64,000 nt of DNA from Desulfurivibrio sp044068625 (GCF_044068625.1 NZ_JBIPKH010000012.1:1-64000), one strand, 5' to 3'; numbered from the stretch's first letter, positions 7,201 to 15,817 are shown. Numbers and translations: made by a program. Notes: generated by a model not told the origin, from the sequence alone.

Positions 7201-9610
7201 GGCCGCTCAGGGCCCCCGAAACCGTGCCGCCCTGGGGGGCAGCGCTCTGGTCCAGGCTGGTTTTGGCGGTGGGGCTGGGATCGGGCAGCGTCCCCCCCAG
7301 GCTTTGGACGTTGGGCAACGGCAGGGCCCCTCCGGTTTGGGGCTTATCCTGGCCGGAAAATTCGGTGATCTTCAGGTCCAGCAGGTAGAGAGGGCCGGTG
7401 GCGGCGGGATCGGCCTTGACGTCGATGATCTGGGCGTTGCAATAGACCAGGAAGGCCCGGCTCCCCGGCATTTTAAAACCCTGGAAAAAATCGGGACCGG
7501 AGAAATCTGCCACCACCGTTTCCAGGGAGGAAAGGAGCGGTTGTTCGGAGACGATCATGCCGCTGGCCGCCAGTAAAATCCCCTGGGGCCGGCCGCCGGC
7601 CAGCCCCGACCCGGCCGGCGGGGCCTGGGATGAGTGGGCCGAGGCTCCGCTCGCCTGGGGCATTTTGCCGGCCAGGACGATGGTGTCGATCATCCCCACA
7701 TCCTCTTCCGGCAGAACAAAGAGCCGCACCGGGAACTTCTGGGAATAGAGATAGACGTGCTCCATGGCCAGGCTCAACATCCCCTGGGGCTTGAGATCGG
7801 AATGGGATCCCGCCGGGCCCACGATGGCCGGCGGGGTGGCGGTGGGGGGGGTGACGTAAGCATGGTCGTAGGTCCCGTCACCCCAGTCGACAAAGACGTT
7901 GCGTAGCCGCCAGCCCTTGACCGGGGTGCTGCCGAAATAGATGGAATGGTCGTCTTCGCTGCCGCCGCCGGGGGAGTAGGCGCCCCACTCCACATCATAG
8001 ACCACCCCCCAGGGATTGCCGTCCAGAGAGAACTGGCCGCTGACTCGAACCCGATCCCCCACATAGATCGCGTGGTCGCTGATCGCGCCGCCCTGGTTGG
8101 TCTCGACCTTGCCGTAGGTGAGCTGGGTATTGGCGGCATCGCAGGCCAGGCCGGTGGGGCCGAAGGTGGGTAGCTTCAGGGGCCAGCGCTCGGAGGCGGC
8201 CACTTCGATCACGTGGCTGACAACCGCCCCGGTTTGGGGATCGGAGGAGCTGTAGCGCCTAAAACCGACCACCTCCCAGAAACAGTCGATCTCCTGCCAG
8301 TTATCGGCAATATACTGATCCCCGGGGGTCAGGGGGTGGACCTGCTCCTGCTGGCCCAGGGCCAGGGCCACCTGCGACCAGGAGACCAGGGACAGGCTGA
8401 TGGCGCTGCCCTGCCCGGTGATGGCAGCCTGGCTGGCCGCCGCCTCTCCCCGCACCAGATCGAAAAGGGTCACCAGGAATTCCGGGTCGGGGATATAAAA
8501 GAGATCGGGCAGGGGCAGGCCGCCGATCTGCCGCTGGAGCAGCACCTGGCCCTGGTGGTCGAGGACGCGCAGCTCGAACCACTGGGAGGTTCCCGGGCTC
8601 TCCTCCCGCCAGCTGAAGCGGGTCTGATCGTTGCCCACCGGAATTCCATGGTCGCCGATGGCGTTTTCCATCATCAGGTATTTGCCGAACTCCGGCTTTT
8701 CCAGTTGGATTACCCCCGGGGCAAAAACAAGCTCGCCGAGGGCCGGGGCCTGGATGGTGGGGATGGTGGCGGTTTTCTTGGCCGGGGCCTGGACCAGGGC
8801 CTGGGTGGTGGAGGGCAGCCAGGGCTGGCCGCTGGCGGCCTGGAATTTGAGCGGGCGGACCCCGGGCAGGGCCTGGCCGGCCACGGTTACCTGCATGGTG
8901 GCCTTGGTCGGGGTTTCCACCAGAACTTTTTCCACCTTGATGCCGGGGCCGAAATCAAGGTTGAGGTTGGCGGGGAAGTTGCTGCCCACCAGGGCCACCT
9001 CATAGGTTTCGCCGGGATACCAGCGGTTGGGGTTGATGCTGAGCACGGTCACGGCGGGGGGGGCTTCCACTCCCGGCAATAACGGGGCCGAAGGAACCGG
9101 TACCGGGGTGGGAGTCGGCTTGGTGACGGAGGTTGCAATCACCACCGCCAGGGCCTGGCTCCGGCTCCAGGGGTGGTCCGGTCCGGGACGCAGCTCCAGC
9201 CGATGGGGACCCAGGGTGGCCTGGGCGGAAACGGTAACCTCCATGGTGGCCTGGCTGGCGCTTTTGACGCTCAGGTTTTTGATGTGAAAATCCTGGCCCA
9301 GGCGTACTTCCAGACCGGAACTCAGGTTGCTGCCCTGGATGGTCACCTGGTAGCTGGCTCCCTGCTCCCACTGGTTGGGAACCAGGGCGCTGGCGCTACT
9401 AACCGGCGGGGCCGTGGGCGGGGCGGGCCGTGGCAGGTCGATCAGGTCGCTGGCCGGCGGGGGGGTAATTGTGTCCACCGGGCGGACCGGGGCGGGGAGT
9501 TCGGGCAGCGGTTGTGACGGCATCCGTTGCGCCAGGGTCTGGAAAGGGGCAAAAATGAATAGTAGGGCGGTTAGCAATCCCGCCACCATCATGGTTGTGC
9601 GCTGGTCCAT
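4211..9610 (-). CDS. Giant exported protein with IPT/TIG-like domains
   Basis: The product has 1799 residues. A signal peptide at about 1-27 (ending LAQ) is followed by a Pro-rich linker. Two similar Ig-like IPT/TIG units follow at about 75-155 and 185-265 (ALVPNQWEQGASYQVTIQGSNL and SINPNRWYPGETYEVALVGSNF-type strands). The long remainder is Gly-rich and beta-rich, and its last ~500 residues carry alternating patterns typical of beta-sheet or beta-barrel structure. Eleven or so scattered cysteines suggest disulfides outside the cytoplasm. The SD is GAGGGG. It is the third of four minus-strand genes; the 80-base gap upstream shows no terminator. I do not recognise a family for the whole protein. 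A role as a surface structural or adhesive protein is inference. Confidence 0.75.
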   Translation of the reverse strand: MDQRTTMMVAGLLTALLFIFAPFQTLAQRMPSQPLPELPAPVRPVDTITPPPASDLIDLPRPAPPTAPPVSSASALVPNQWEQGASYQVTIQGSNLSSGLEVRLGQDFHIKNLSVKSASQATMEVTVSAQATLGPHRLELRPGPDHPWSRSQALAVVIATSVTKPTPTPVPVPSAPLLPGVEAPPAVTVLSINPNRWYPGETYEVALVGSNFPANLNLDFGPGIKVEKVLVETPTKATMQVTVAGQALPGVRPLKFQAASGQPWLPSTTQALVQAPAKKTATIPTIQAPALGELVFAPGVIQLEKPEFGKYLMMENAIGDHGIPVGNDQTRFSWREESPGTSQWFELRVLDHQGQVLLQRQIGGLPLPDLFYIPDPEFLVTLFDLVRGEAAASQAAITGQGSAISLSLVSWSQVALALGQQEQVHPLTPGDQYIADNWQEIDCFWEVVGFRRYSSSDPQTGAVVSHVIEVAASERWPLKLPTFGPTGLACDAANTQLTYGKVETNQGGAISDHAIYVGDRVRVSGQFSLDGNPWGVVYDVEWGAYSPGGGSEDDHSIYFGSTPVKGWRLRNVFVDWGDGTYDHAYVTPPTATPPAIVGPAGSHSDLKPQGMLSLAMEHVYLYSQKFPVRLFVLPEEDVGMIDTIVLAGKMPQASGASAHSSQAPPAGSGLAGGRPQGILLAASGMIVSEQPLLSSLETVVADFSGPDFFQGFKMPGSRAFLVYCNAQIIDVKADPAATGPLYLLDLKITEFSGQDKPQTGGALPLPNVQSLGGTLPDPSPTAKTSLDQSAAPQGGTVSGALSGQHLQQMQPSGLEALELQVSPEPGISSLAGELMAQGDATASSCDEAFYAQARLRYYGQGGIILRWLVDGVLIEERSLTVGPSPIRTAVDAEGSYTDAPLPDSINFTSPPLPLDPAGVKRTLTVEALLGDGERVITRWEMQHQGGVVVQVPIFDQPESVVAPPKTYLVKAPNPGEPCAFQFPVADGNYFIISGLQGRIAVNNGRYSGRGTLFFTLPDGPSGMGRHYVDIDFNNWEVPDGLTVTHGTINSSSLNKPLDGLPGLKGVLRGLAGEAGQELRATLDIQVADSGIRLVGMGGAQSPRWNGLTAPLIPDSGWYAAGQTLALTQIGWSLFQIESDDVRIDLSREQGEAACGSAGRRGFVPSPGTKPGRGEESPAAAANRQWVGVHLGENARLYPYLFNLADLNVPVANWGIADQGVCGQARFGNFSHALGAGSIEFEAIEVLAANHQLDAKYQNMRVRVPWPEIEITGGDATLSYAQGQASAEVNFQFDTKGLVAVEDYGPVKMSSQVKSFSRRSWGWGITTDTTFEFRDDQRPFAQTLLDDLFFSMDGFAALKHNLSQQTVSLNRSTGFGGAKLELNSLRVTPHQNVQAAERLSFKLDGGITMAGLSSATISLFYEIKKPGYLVTASGPTHTPFKVGVAFPPGNPLVETEVLPQLHTPGAMAGGPVRYASLEPLLLAANSGGGVQDSFGGKVSAKLFGMDSPVEATFRYGSFNGKEYWLTHADKVPVNAPIFPGVVLKMVNGGLAHGFDVKVFEGDPLKAIPNQSGNQVYSAGITVVSADQGVFEMSGRLSVSPNDNIYRMRFSPVKLMGIALADGYFQYGNGIFHGKVWGGFSMFGGTVKVSIPQGNENDLGTVGLYFSKSHWEIYAGRYGGPYVKAHLLILDTYGYLHIGSKVGYAVGGGIAFETPKICFVEVAAGQLYADALVGIRISPSAHLSADFQASAGLRYWVPCGGRKGTIGRSLRIHVEAPPVKLDVCTSIPLPLTRDLNVCFSI

Positions 9611-9690
9611 GGTTTACCCCTCTCTGCTGTTTCCGGTTAGCCGGAGAAAATGGTGTTGGGCTGAACTCCTTTTGAGCTGCCGCCGGGGGA

Positions 9691-10923
9691 TCAGTCGGCC
9701 TGGATCGTCGGCTTAAGCTCTTCGGTCCCACCGCCACCGTGGTGCGCGAAGAAGATCAGGCGATGGTCGCTGGCGGCAACGAGCCGGTCGCCGGCGAAGG
9801 CCTCAACCTGCCAGGCATAAGGGGCCCCCGGGCTAATGCGGACTCTGTCGAATTCGGTCAGGGCGTAGGAGGTTTCTTTTGTTCTGGCGATGGTGAGCGG
9901 CGGTTGCTCTCCCGACGGCAGGGGGTTACGGGGGTCGAAGGCAAAGCGGTCGTCAAGGGGATGGAGGGTGAAGCGATAGATCAACCCCTCTCCCGCCGGG
10001 TGCCAGGAAAAGGTTGCTGGCTGTTCCGCAAGCAGCCGGAGCTGGGCCCCGGCCGTTGGGGTCTTGAGCTGCAGGGATTGCGGGAGCGGCTCCGGATGTT
10101 TCTCGCTGACGAAATAAAAGATCGCGGGCTGGGTAAAGCCGGGCTCGGGTGTAAGGAGTTCAAATTCCACCCGGTGCAGGCCGGTTTTGTAGGTGGGAAA
10201 ACCGGGAAAGCTGGGGCTCTGGATTACCGCCACCCGCAGGCCGGGGGGGAGTTGCCTGGTGACGAAGTTTATGGGGCGGCCGTCAACTTTCCATTGTCCT
10301 TGCAGGATGCCGCCGCCGTTGTAGGTGATGGTGGCGGAGGCGGTAAGCCCGGGGGTGTTGCGGGGGATGGTGATCCGGCCGCCGCCGCTCCGGTTGTCGT
10401 CGGCCGCCAACTGGTTGAATCCCAGCTCCATGCGTACCAGGGAAAAGGTGCCGGCCGATGGGGGCACGATCTCCAGTACCACCGCCGTTTCGAGACCGAT
10501 CTGGTCGAGATTGGGTTGAAAAAAACGGCGGAAGTAGATGCGGCCCTGCTGGGCCCGCAGGGCGGCGGCGATGATGGTGGGCGGCACGGTGAGGGCTTCG
10601 GCGGCCCGGCCCCGGCCATTGACATGACTGATGGCGACGGTTCGGTCAACCGTGCCCAGCAGCAAGCGGCCGTCGGCGCTTTCAAAACGGCCCTGGGTGG
10701 AGATGCTGGTGAAGGTGGCATCTCCCGCCATGGTTCCGGTGTAGAGCAGGCTGAGCACGTTGTTTTGGCCCGGCACAATCCGGGCGCTACCCGGCGCGAC
10801 CCCGATCTCGTAAGCACCCACACCGGCCGGCAGAGCCAGCAGAGAGAGCAGGGCCAGCAGGAGCGTCAGCCGCTGGGGTGAAGCGGCAGCCGGGATCGAT
10901 TTTTTTTGGCCATGATTTTGCAT
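9691..10923 (-). CDS. Exported protein of unknown function, second gene of the IPT/FN3 operon
   Basis: The product has 410 residues. An N-terminal basic stretch and a Leu/Ala-rich hydrophobic core (about 18-37, VGA cleavage) form a signal peptide. The mature part is predicted mostly beta-strand, with Ig-like segments (VAPGSARIVPGQNN at the start; a C-terminal part around residues 300-390 that reads like an FN3 unit, ending YAWQVEAFAGD). No cysteine pairs or catalytic motif stand out. GGAG lies five to six bases before the ATG, and the gene starts 24 bases after the upstream beta-barrel gene, so the two are almost certainly co-transcribed. Its function is unknown. Confidence 0.7.
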   Translation of the reverse strand: MQNHGQKKSIPAAASPQRLTLLLALLSLLALPAGVGAYEIGVAPGSARIVPGQNNVLSLLYTGTMAGDATFTSISTQGRFESADGRLLLGTVDRTVAISHVNGRGRAAEALTVPPTIIAAALRAQQGRIYFRRFFQPNLDQIGLETAVVLEIVPPSAGTFSLVRMELGFNQLAADDNRSGGGRITIPRNTPGLTASATITYNGGGILQGQWKVDGRPINFVTRQLPPGLRVAVIQSPSFPGFPTYKTGLHRVEFELLTPEPGFTQPAIFYFVSEKHPEPLPQSLQLKTPTAGAQLRLLAEQPATFSWHPAGEGLIYRFTLHPLDDRFAFDPRNPLPSGEQPPLTIARTKETSYALTEFDRVRISPGAPYAWQVEAFAGDRLVAASDHRLIFFAHHGGGGTEELKPTIQAD

Positions 10924-10947
10924 CGCAGCTCCAGATGGAAACTTTGG

Positions 10948-13200
10948 TTAGGGGATGGCCAACGGAATGCCGAGGGTGAAGAGCAGGTAAAGCGCATACT
11001 CCTCGGTGGCGGTGTCGGCGACCCGATCCCTGTTCCGGTCGTAGAGGCCTCTCAGGGAAACCGTTTTCTGTCCCCCCTTGGCCGAGGTGGTGGGCAGATG
11101 GTAGTTGTGCTGGCCGACGACATTGTAGGTTGAGGTGTGCAGCGAGCCATCTTCCACGCGGAGATCCAGCAGGGAGCAGGTCAGGTTGAAATTCTGGCTC
11201 TGGGTGAACAGCATGGTGGCGGCCAGGGTGCCCTGCCAGGTCTTGGTGACCAGTCGGTCGGCTTCGGTCCAGATCCGGCTGTAGGCGGCCAGGGGGCTGA
11301 TGGAAAGTTTGTCCAGGGGTTGCCAGCTGATGGCCACGGAAAGATTGTGGATGTCGCTGTCGTTGTTCTGGTGGGCCCGGTCCTGGTGATTGGTGAAGGT
11401 ATAGCTGGGAACCAGGCTCCAGCGGTCGCGGGCCAGGGAAAAGCCCCCTCCCAGGGTACTGGTGACATTCTCTATCCGCTCCAGGCCGGCGGGTTCGTTG
11501 CTGCTCTCCTGCCAGGTGTTGTTGCCGGTCAGGAAAATGATCGGCCAGGCGGCCCGATAAAAAGTGAGGGCCAAGCCGGCATCGCTGTTGCGGATCTCCG
11601 GCAGCAGGGGGTCCTGGGTCACGTTTTCCCGGTTGTGCAGCAGGTTGAGGGAGAGGCTCATCTCCTCGAAGGCTTTGGTGCCGTACAGGGTGTAATCTTC
11701 ACGGTTGTTGGCGGCGGTGGGGGTGACGATGGACTGGAAGTCGCGGTCCAGATATTTGTAGCCCCCGCCATAGTCGTAATTGCCGGTGCGGCCCGAAAAT
11801 TTCAGTAACCAGGCTTTTCCGCCGGCGGTGCCCGCCTCATCGTTGATGTCCGGGGTGTAGTCGCTGATTCCGTACTCGCCGATTATCCCCAGGCGCTCGC
11901 CCAGGGGACGGCTTTGGACCTGCAGGCTGTAGACTCGCCCCTTGACCCCGGCGGTCAGGGAACCGGCGTTGTAATCGTCGGGATTTTGGTTGCGGCCGCC
12001 GATGGCGGTGGCCCGGAGCAGCAGTCGGTCCGCCCCCAGCAGCTCCCTTTGGAGGGAGGCCCCCAGCAGACGTTGATCACCGTCGTCAACCGCCGCCATC
12101 CGGTCGAAGCCGGTGACCGCGTTGCTGCGCAACATAAAGGCCTGGGCTTCGGTTTCGGCGATATCCAGGGTTAACAGGCCCCCCCGGCGGGCAATGGATT
12201 CACCGGTGAGCTCGGTCCCGCTGACCTGGAGATCGCCGAAGGCGAAGCGCTGCTGGTTGTATTCCAGCTGCAAGAGGTAGTCGTTCAGGTTCAGTTTGTC
12301 GTCAAGGGGGTCCGGACCCTGCTGTTCGATATACCAGATGCCCGCGTCCAGAGAAGCTTTGACCCCGCCGGCCTCCACGACGCCGCTGATGGTGGTGTTG
12401 ACCTGGGCGGTCCAGTGGGGGCTCTGGTCCTCCGAGCTGGAGAGTAGCTTCTGGCCGACTTCGGCGTCCACCCTGGCGCTGGCCGCGGCCTGGTCGAAAT
12501 GTTCCGATTGGGGCACGACAAAGGTCCAGGATCTGACCGGCAGGATGGTGCCGTCGGCCCCCATCGCTTCCAGGGAGATCGAGTGGCGGCCGTAAGCCAG
12601 ATCGGTTTCCGGAGTATAGATGATGGCCTGATCGGTCAGGGTGGAGAGGGGGGTGACATCCTCGCCATCCAGCAGCAAGCGCACGGTGCGTGGCGGTGGC
12701 GATTGGGGGGTGGGGGTAAGGGGGACCGTGATCAGCGGCCGGCGACCGCTGATCCTGACCTTGTCCATGGCCGGAAAGAGCAGGGACTCGGCGGCGGGAT
12801 GGTCCAGGCGGACCTCCAGCCGGAGAGGGTTGGCGCGGGGGTCCTGGGGCGGATGGGTGAAGAGTCGGCGCTGGCCATCCTCGACCACGTAAAAATACTC
12901 GACTCCCGGGGGCAGGTTGTGGCGGCCTTCCAGAATGAGGGAGTGTTCAATTTCAGTGTCCCGATTCATGGCCAGGGCCTGGAACTCACCGGCTCCGATC
13001 CGGCGATAAAAGAGGGTGGCGCCGGTTGGCGGGATCATCCTTTGGGTGTTGACGCGGAAGATGATGCTCTGGCCGGCGTAAACCGGCCCCGTTGGCGAGA
13101 TGGGCTGGATCGGGTCATTGGCCAGGGCGGAGGTCGCCAGGAGGAGGATGGCCAGGATGGTGAACAGAAAGATCAGGGCGTTGCGGGTCCGCATGGTCAT
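10948..13200 (-). CDS. Probable outer-membrane beta-barrel protein, first gene of the IPT/FN3 operon
   Basis: The product has 750 residues with a signal peptide (about 8-27, SALA cleavage). Residues ~30-240 look like Ig-type or other beta domains (LFYRRIGAGEFQALAM; a PEGA-like RTVRLLLDGEDVTPL). From about 260 to the end there are many amphipathic alternating strands with aromatic girdles and polar turns (NYDYGGGYKYLDRDF, WSLVPSYTFTNHQD), typical of outer-membrane barrels. The C-terminus (GIPLAIP) lacks the usual final aromatic residue, which is odd. The ATG at 13200 has a poor SD; the ATG two codons later is equally possible. As promoter-proximal gene it could export or anchor the three secreted proteins encoded downstream, but that is inference. 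Confidence 0.7.
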   Translation of the reverse strand: MTMRTRNALIFLFTILAILLLATSALANDPIQPISPTGPVYAGQSIIFRVNTQRMIPPTGATLFYRRIGAGEFQALAMNRDTEIEHSLILEGRHNLPPGVEYFYVVEDGQRRLFTHPPQDPRANPLRLEVRLDHPAAESLLFPAMDKVRISGRRPLITVPLTPTPQSPPPRTVRLLLDGEDVTPLSTLTDQAIIYTPETDLAYGRHSISLEAMGADGTILPVRSWTFVVPQSEHFDQAAASARVDAEVGQKLLSSSEDQSPHWTAQVNTTISGVVEAGGVKASLDAGIWYIEQQGPDPLDDKLNLNDYLLQLEYNQQRFAFGDLQVSGTELTGESIARRGGLLTLDIAETEAQAFMLRSNAVTGFDRMAAVDDGDQRLLGASLQRELLGADRLLLRATAIGGRNQNPDDYNAGSLTAGVKGRVYSLQVQSRPLGERLGIIGEYGISDYTPDINDEAGTAGGKAWLLKFSGRTGNYDYGGGYKYLDRDFQSIVTPTAANNREDYTLYGTKAFEEMSLSLNLLHNRENVTQDPLLPEIRNSDAGLALTFYRAAWPIIFLTGNNTWQESSNEPAGLERIENVTSTLGGGFSLARDRWSLVPSYTFTNHQDRAHQNNDSDIHNLSVAISWQPLDKLSISPLAAYSRIWTEADRLVTKTWQGTLAATMLFTQSQNFNLTCSLLDLRVEDGSLHTSTYNVVGQHNYHLPTTSAKGGQKTVSLRGLYDRNRDRVADTATEEYALYLLFTLGIPLAIP

Positions 13201-13205
13201 CCGTT

Positions 13206-13217
13206 ACCACATGTGGT
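13206..13217. repeat. 12-bp palindrome just before the operon start codon
   Basis: ACCACATGTGGT is a perfect palindrome lying 6-17 bases upstream of the first start codon of the minus-strand exported-protein operon, where the ribosome binding site should be. It could be an operator or a translation-blocking structure, or simply chance. Confidence 0.35.
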
Positions 13218-13277
13218 GGCAAGGGTTTATGCGGCGGCGTCCGGGCCAACCGGGCGTGGGCGGCACAAGCCCTTAGA

Positions 13278-13305
13278 TTTATGGGGGGCTTCATTAACCT
13301 GGCAA
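13278..13305 (-). promoter_or_regulatory. Putative sigma-70 promoter of the exported-protein operon
   Basis: Read on the minus strand, TTGCCA (13300-13305) and CATAAA (13278-13283) are spaced 16 bases apart, upstream of the operon start at 13200. The match is moderate (5/6 and 4/6). A GG-N10-GC pattern overlaps the same stretch but its other sigma-54 positions do not match, so I prefer sigma-70. Confidence 0.35.
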
Positions 13306-13487
13306 CTATAACTCCCAGTAAATGAATCGGACGGTCGGTGTCAAGGTAAATTTGGGCTTGCGGCCCGGACCGCCTCCAGCGCCGCGTTGGGGCCGGCAGC
13401 CTGTTCCTTGGGCGCCAGTAGCGGCTTTCCCTGAGCTAAAAAAGCCGGGGAGGTTGTGGATGGTGGGATGCGCCTTTCAGGTAATCG

Positions 13488-13496
13488 TGGTAGAAT
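13488..13496 (+). promoter_or_regulatory. Putative extended -10 promoter of rpoH
   Basis: TGG-TAGAAT is an extended -10 element about 100 bases upstream of the rpoH ATG. No good -35 is seen, which is normal for extended -10 promoters. No clear sigma-32 type promoter was found here. Confidence 0.4.
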
Positions 13497-13595
13497 TTCG
13501 CCAAATAAGGTAAGAGGGTGGGGCCCTTGGCGGGCTGAATTTTGCTTTTCCCCAGCTGCCTTTTTATCCTGCCATCGATCTAGGTTTGTGCGCCC

Positions 13596-14603
13596 ATGAA
13601 GAAAGCTGATCCCGAACTGCTGCTGAACGGCGAGGAGCCGGAACTGCTCGAGGCCGGTCCGGATCCCGAGGAGGGGGCGCAGGATTTCCATCCCCTGGTC
13701 AGTCTGGGCGAACAATCCCATCTGCCTGTCGTCGGCAGTGACGCCTTGCACCGCTATCTGCAGGAGATCAGCCAGCACCGGTTGCTGAGCCGGGAGGAGA
13801 CCGATGAGCTGGCCCGTCGGTTCAAGGAGACCGGTGATCCGGAAGCGGCCTATAAGCTGGTTACCGCCAACCTGCGGTTGGTGGTCAAGGTGGCGATGGA
13901 TTTTCAGAAATACTGGATGCAGAATTTTCTCGATCTGATCCAGGAGGGGAATATCGGCCTGGTCCAGGCGGTGAAAAAGTTCGACCCCTACCGCCAGGTC
14001 AAGTTTTCCTATTACGCCGCTTACTGGATCCGGGCCTACATCCTTAAGTTCATCATGGATAACTGGCGGCTGGTCAAGATCGGCACCACCCAGGCCCAGC
14101 GCAAGCTCTTCTTCAGTCTCAACAAGGAACGGAAGTTGCTGGAGTCCCAGGGGTTCAGGGCCGAGCCCAAGCTGCTGGCCCAGCGCCTCAACGTCAAGGA
14201 GAGCGAAGTTATCGAGATGAGCCAGCGCATGGACAACTGGGATGTCTCCCTGGAGAGCCCCATGCGCGACGATTCCGGTGATGAGCGCAAGGATTTTTTG
14301 CCGGTGGCCGGCCCCAGCGTTGAGGAGCGGGTGGCCGAGGATGAGGTGCGGGAGTGGATGGGAGCGATTCTCGACAAACTGCGCCAGACCCTTAATGAAA
14401 AGGAGCAGTTGATTCTCGATAAGCGGCTGCTCAGTGATGAACCGCTCACCCTGCAGGATATTGCCGACCGTTTCTCGATCTCCCGGGAGCGGGTACGCCA
14501 GATCGAGGCTAATCTGCTGAAGAAGATGCGGCTCTATCTTGAAAATGAAGTGCCCGATATCAAAGATTTTCTCGACGATTTCTTTAATCCCTGGAGGGGA
14601 TAG
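13596..14603 (+). CDS. rpoH: RNA polymerase sigma-32 family factor (heat shock)
   Basis: The product has 335 residues. After a ~45-residue acidic N-terminal extension it shows sigma region 1.2 (LHRYLQEISQHRLLS), region 2 (ANLRLVVKVAM, IQEGNIGLVQAVKKFDP, FSYYAAYWIRAYILKF), region 3 and a region 4 helix-turn-helix (LTLQDIADRFSISRERVRQIE). The segment QRKLFFSLNKER at about residues 168-179 matches the RpoH box that separates heat-shock sigmas from RpoD. It directs polymerase to heat-shock promoters. The gene is followed after five bases by a sugar aminotransferase gene and then an outer-membrane protein gene, an unusual operon for rpoH. Confidence 0.88.
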   Translation: MKKADPELLLNGEEPELLEAGPDPEEGAQDFHPLVSLGEQSHLPVVGSDALHRYLQEISQHRLLSREETDELARRFKETGDPEAAYKLVTANLRLVVKVAMDFQKYWMQNFLDLIQEGNIGLVQAVKKFDPYRQVKFSYYAAYWIRAYILKFIMDNWRLVKIGTTQAQRKLFFSLNKERKLLESQGFRAEPKLLAQRLNVKESEVIEMSQRMDNWDVSLESPMRDDSGDERKDFLPVAGPSVEERVAEDEVREWMGAILDKLRQTLNEKEQLILDKRLLSDEPLTLQDIADRFSISRERVRQIEANLLKKMRLYLENEVPDIKDFLDDFFNPWRG

Positions 14604-14608
14604 AACCC

Positions 14609-15817
14609 ATGGCCGTGCCTTTACTTGATTTGCAGCCCCAGCTTGCCCCCCTCCGGGAGGAGATTCTGGCGGCGGTGACCGAGGTGATCGATTCCTGCGG
14701 CTATATTATGGGGCCCAAGGTGGAAAGCCTGGAACGGGCGGTGGCCGATTACTGCGGCGTGGAGCATGCCATCGGAGTTGCCAGCGGCACCGACGCCCTG
14801 CTGGTGGCGCTGATGGCCCTGGATATCGGGCCCGGAGATCTGGTCCTGACCACCCCCTACAGTTTTTTCGCCACCATGGGCAGCATTCTGCGCCTGGGAG
14901 CCAGGCCGCTTTTTGTCGATATTGATCCGGTGACCTTTAATATCGATCCGCTGGCGGCTCGAGAACTGCTGGAGAGCCGGCCGGAGCTGGCGGCCCGGGT
15001 CAAGGCGATTATTCCGGTTCACCTCTATGGGCAATGTGCCGAGATGGCCCCCCTGCTGGAGTTGGCCCAACGGTTTGGCCTGGCGGTGGTGGAGGACGCG
15101 GCCCAGGCCATCGGGGCCCTCTATCCCCCGGCCCGGGCGGCCGACAAAGCTGGGTGGCGCCGGGCGGGCAGCATGGGGGACGCCGGTTGTTTCTCCTTTT
15201 TCCCCAGCAAGAATCTGGGGGGGATCGGAGATGGGGGCATGGTGATTTGCCGGGACGCGGCCCTGGCCGAGAAGATTCGTATTCTCCGGGTGCATGGCAG
15301 CGCCCCCAAATATCATCACGGCCTGGTGGGCGGTAATTTTCGCCTGGATCCGATCCAGGCGGTGGTGCTGGAGATCAAGCTGGGCCACCTGCCGGCCTGG
15401 CATGCCGCCCGCCGGAACAACGCCGAGGGCTACCGGCGGCTTTTTGCCGACTCCGGCCTGCTGGAGGATGGTTCCGTTCTCCTGCCCGCCGCCGTTTATC
15501 GGGAGCAGGCCCAAGCGGCGGGGATCGATGACTACCATATCTATAACCAGTTCGTCCCCCGGTTTGCCCGCCGTGACCAGCTGCTGGCCCATCTGCGGCG
15601 GGTCGAGATCGGCTGCGAGGTCTATTATCCGGTGCCGTTGCATAAACAGGGTTGTGTGGCGGAACTGGGCTACCATGAGCAGGTCTTTCCGGAAGCGGAA
15701 CGCGCCGCCGGCGAAACCCTGGCCCTGCCCATCTATCCCGAGCTGACCGAAGAGATGCAGCGGGAGGTGGTGGCCGCCATCAGCTCGTTTTACCGGGGGG
15801 AACGGCGGGGGGGATGA
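14609..15817 (+). CDS. DegT/DnrJ/EryC1/StrS family sugar aminotransferase
   Basis: This is a 402-residue PLP-dependent fold-type I enzyme. It shows VPLLDLQPQ at the N-terminus, the substrate loop GVASGTDALLVALMAL (about 57-72), EDAAQAIGA (about 160-170) and the PLP lysine motif FFPSKNLGGIGDGG at about 198-211. Family members transfer an amino group to UDP- or dTDP-keto sugars for surface polysaccharide synthesis (WecE/WbpE/FdtB-like); the exact sugar cannot be told. An AGGGG SD precedes the ATG. The gene follows rpoH by five bases and its TGA overlaps the next ATG, implying translational coupling to the TPR/beta-barrel protein. That pairing supports a role in an exported glycan. Confidence 0.85.
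   Translation: MAVPLLDLQPQLAPLREEILAAVTEVIDSCGYIMGPKVESLERAVADYCGVEHAIGVASGTDALLVALMALDIGPGDLVLTTPYSFFATMGSILRLGARPLFVDIDPVTFNIDPLAARELLESRPELAARVKAIIPVHLYGQCAEMAPLLELAQRFGLAVVEDAAQAIGALYPPARAADKAGWRRAGSMGDAGCFSFFPSKNLGGIGDGGMVICRDAALAEKIRILRVHGSAPKYHHGLVGGNFRLDPIQAVVLEIKLGHLPAWHAARRNNAEGYRRLFADSGLLEDGSVLLPAAVYREQAQAAGIDDYHIYNQFVPRFARRDQLLAHLRRVEIGCEVYYPVPLHKQGCVAELGYHEQVFPEAERAAGETLALPIYPELTEEMQREVVAAISSFYRGERRGG

Larger units (their letters stand above)
13218..13595. other. Divergent intergenic region between exported-protein operon and rpoH
   Basis: These 378 bases hold no convincing gene. They contain putative promoters for both directions (listed separately) and a short inverted repeat, CGGCTTT (13422-13428) with AAAGCCG (13441-13447), that lacks a T-tract in either direction. 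A minus-strand frame that crosses this region runs antisense into rpoH and has no ribosome binding site or family signature. Confidence 0.5.

Noticed and set aside
5444..7576. 710-codon plus-strand open frame opposite the giant IPT gene
   Set aside because: It is antisense to a gene with signal peptide and domains, is very Gly/Pro/Gln/His-rich, and has no family motif. It is a GC-driven shadow frame.
13422..13447. CGGCTTT...AAAGCCG hairpin as a terminator
   Set aside because: No T-tract follows the stem in either direction, and it lies in a divergent gap where no terminator is needed.
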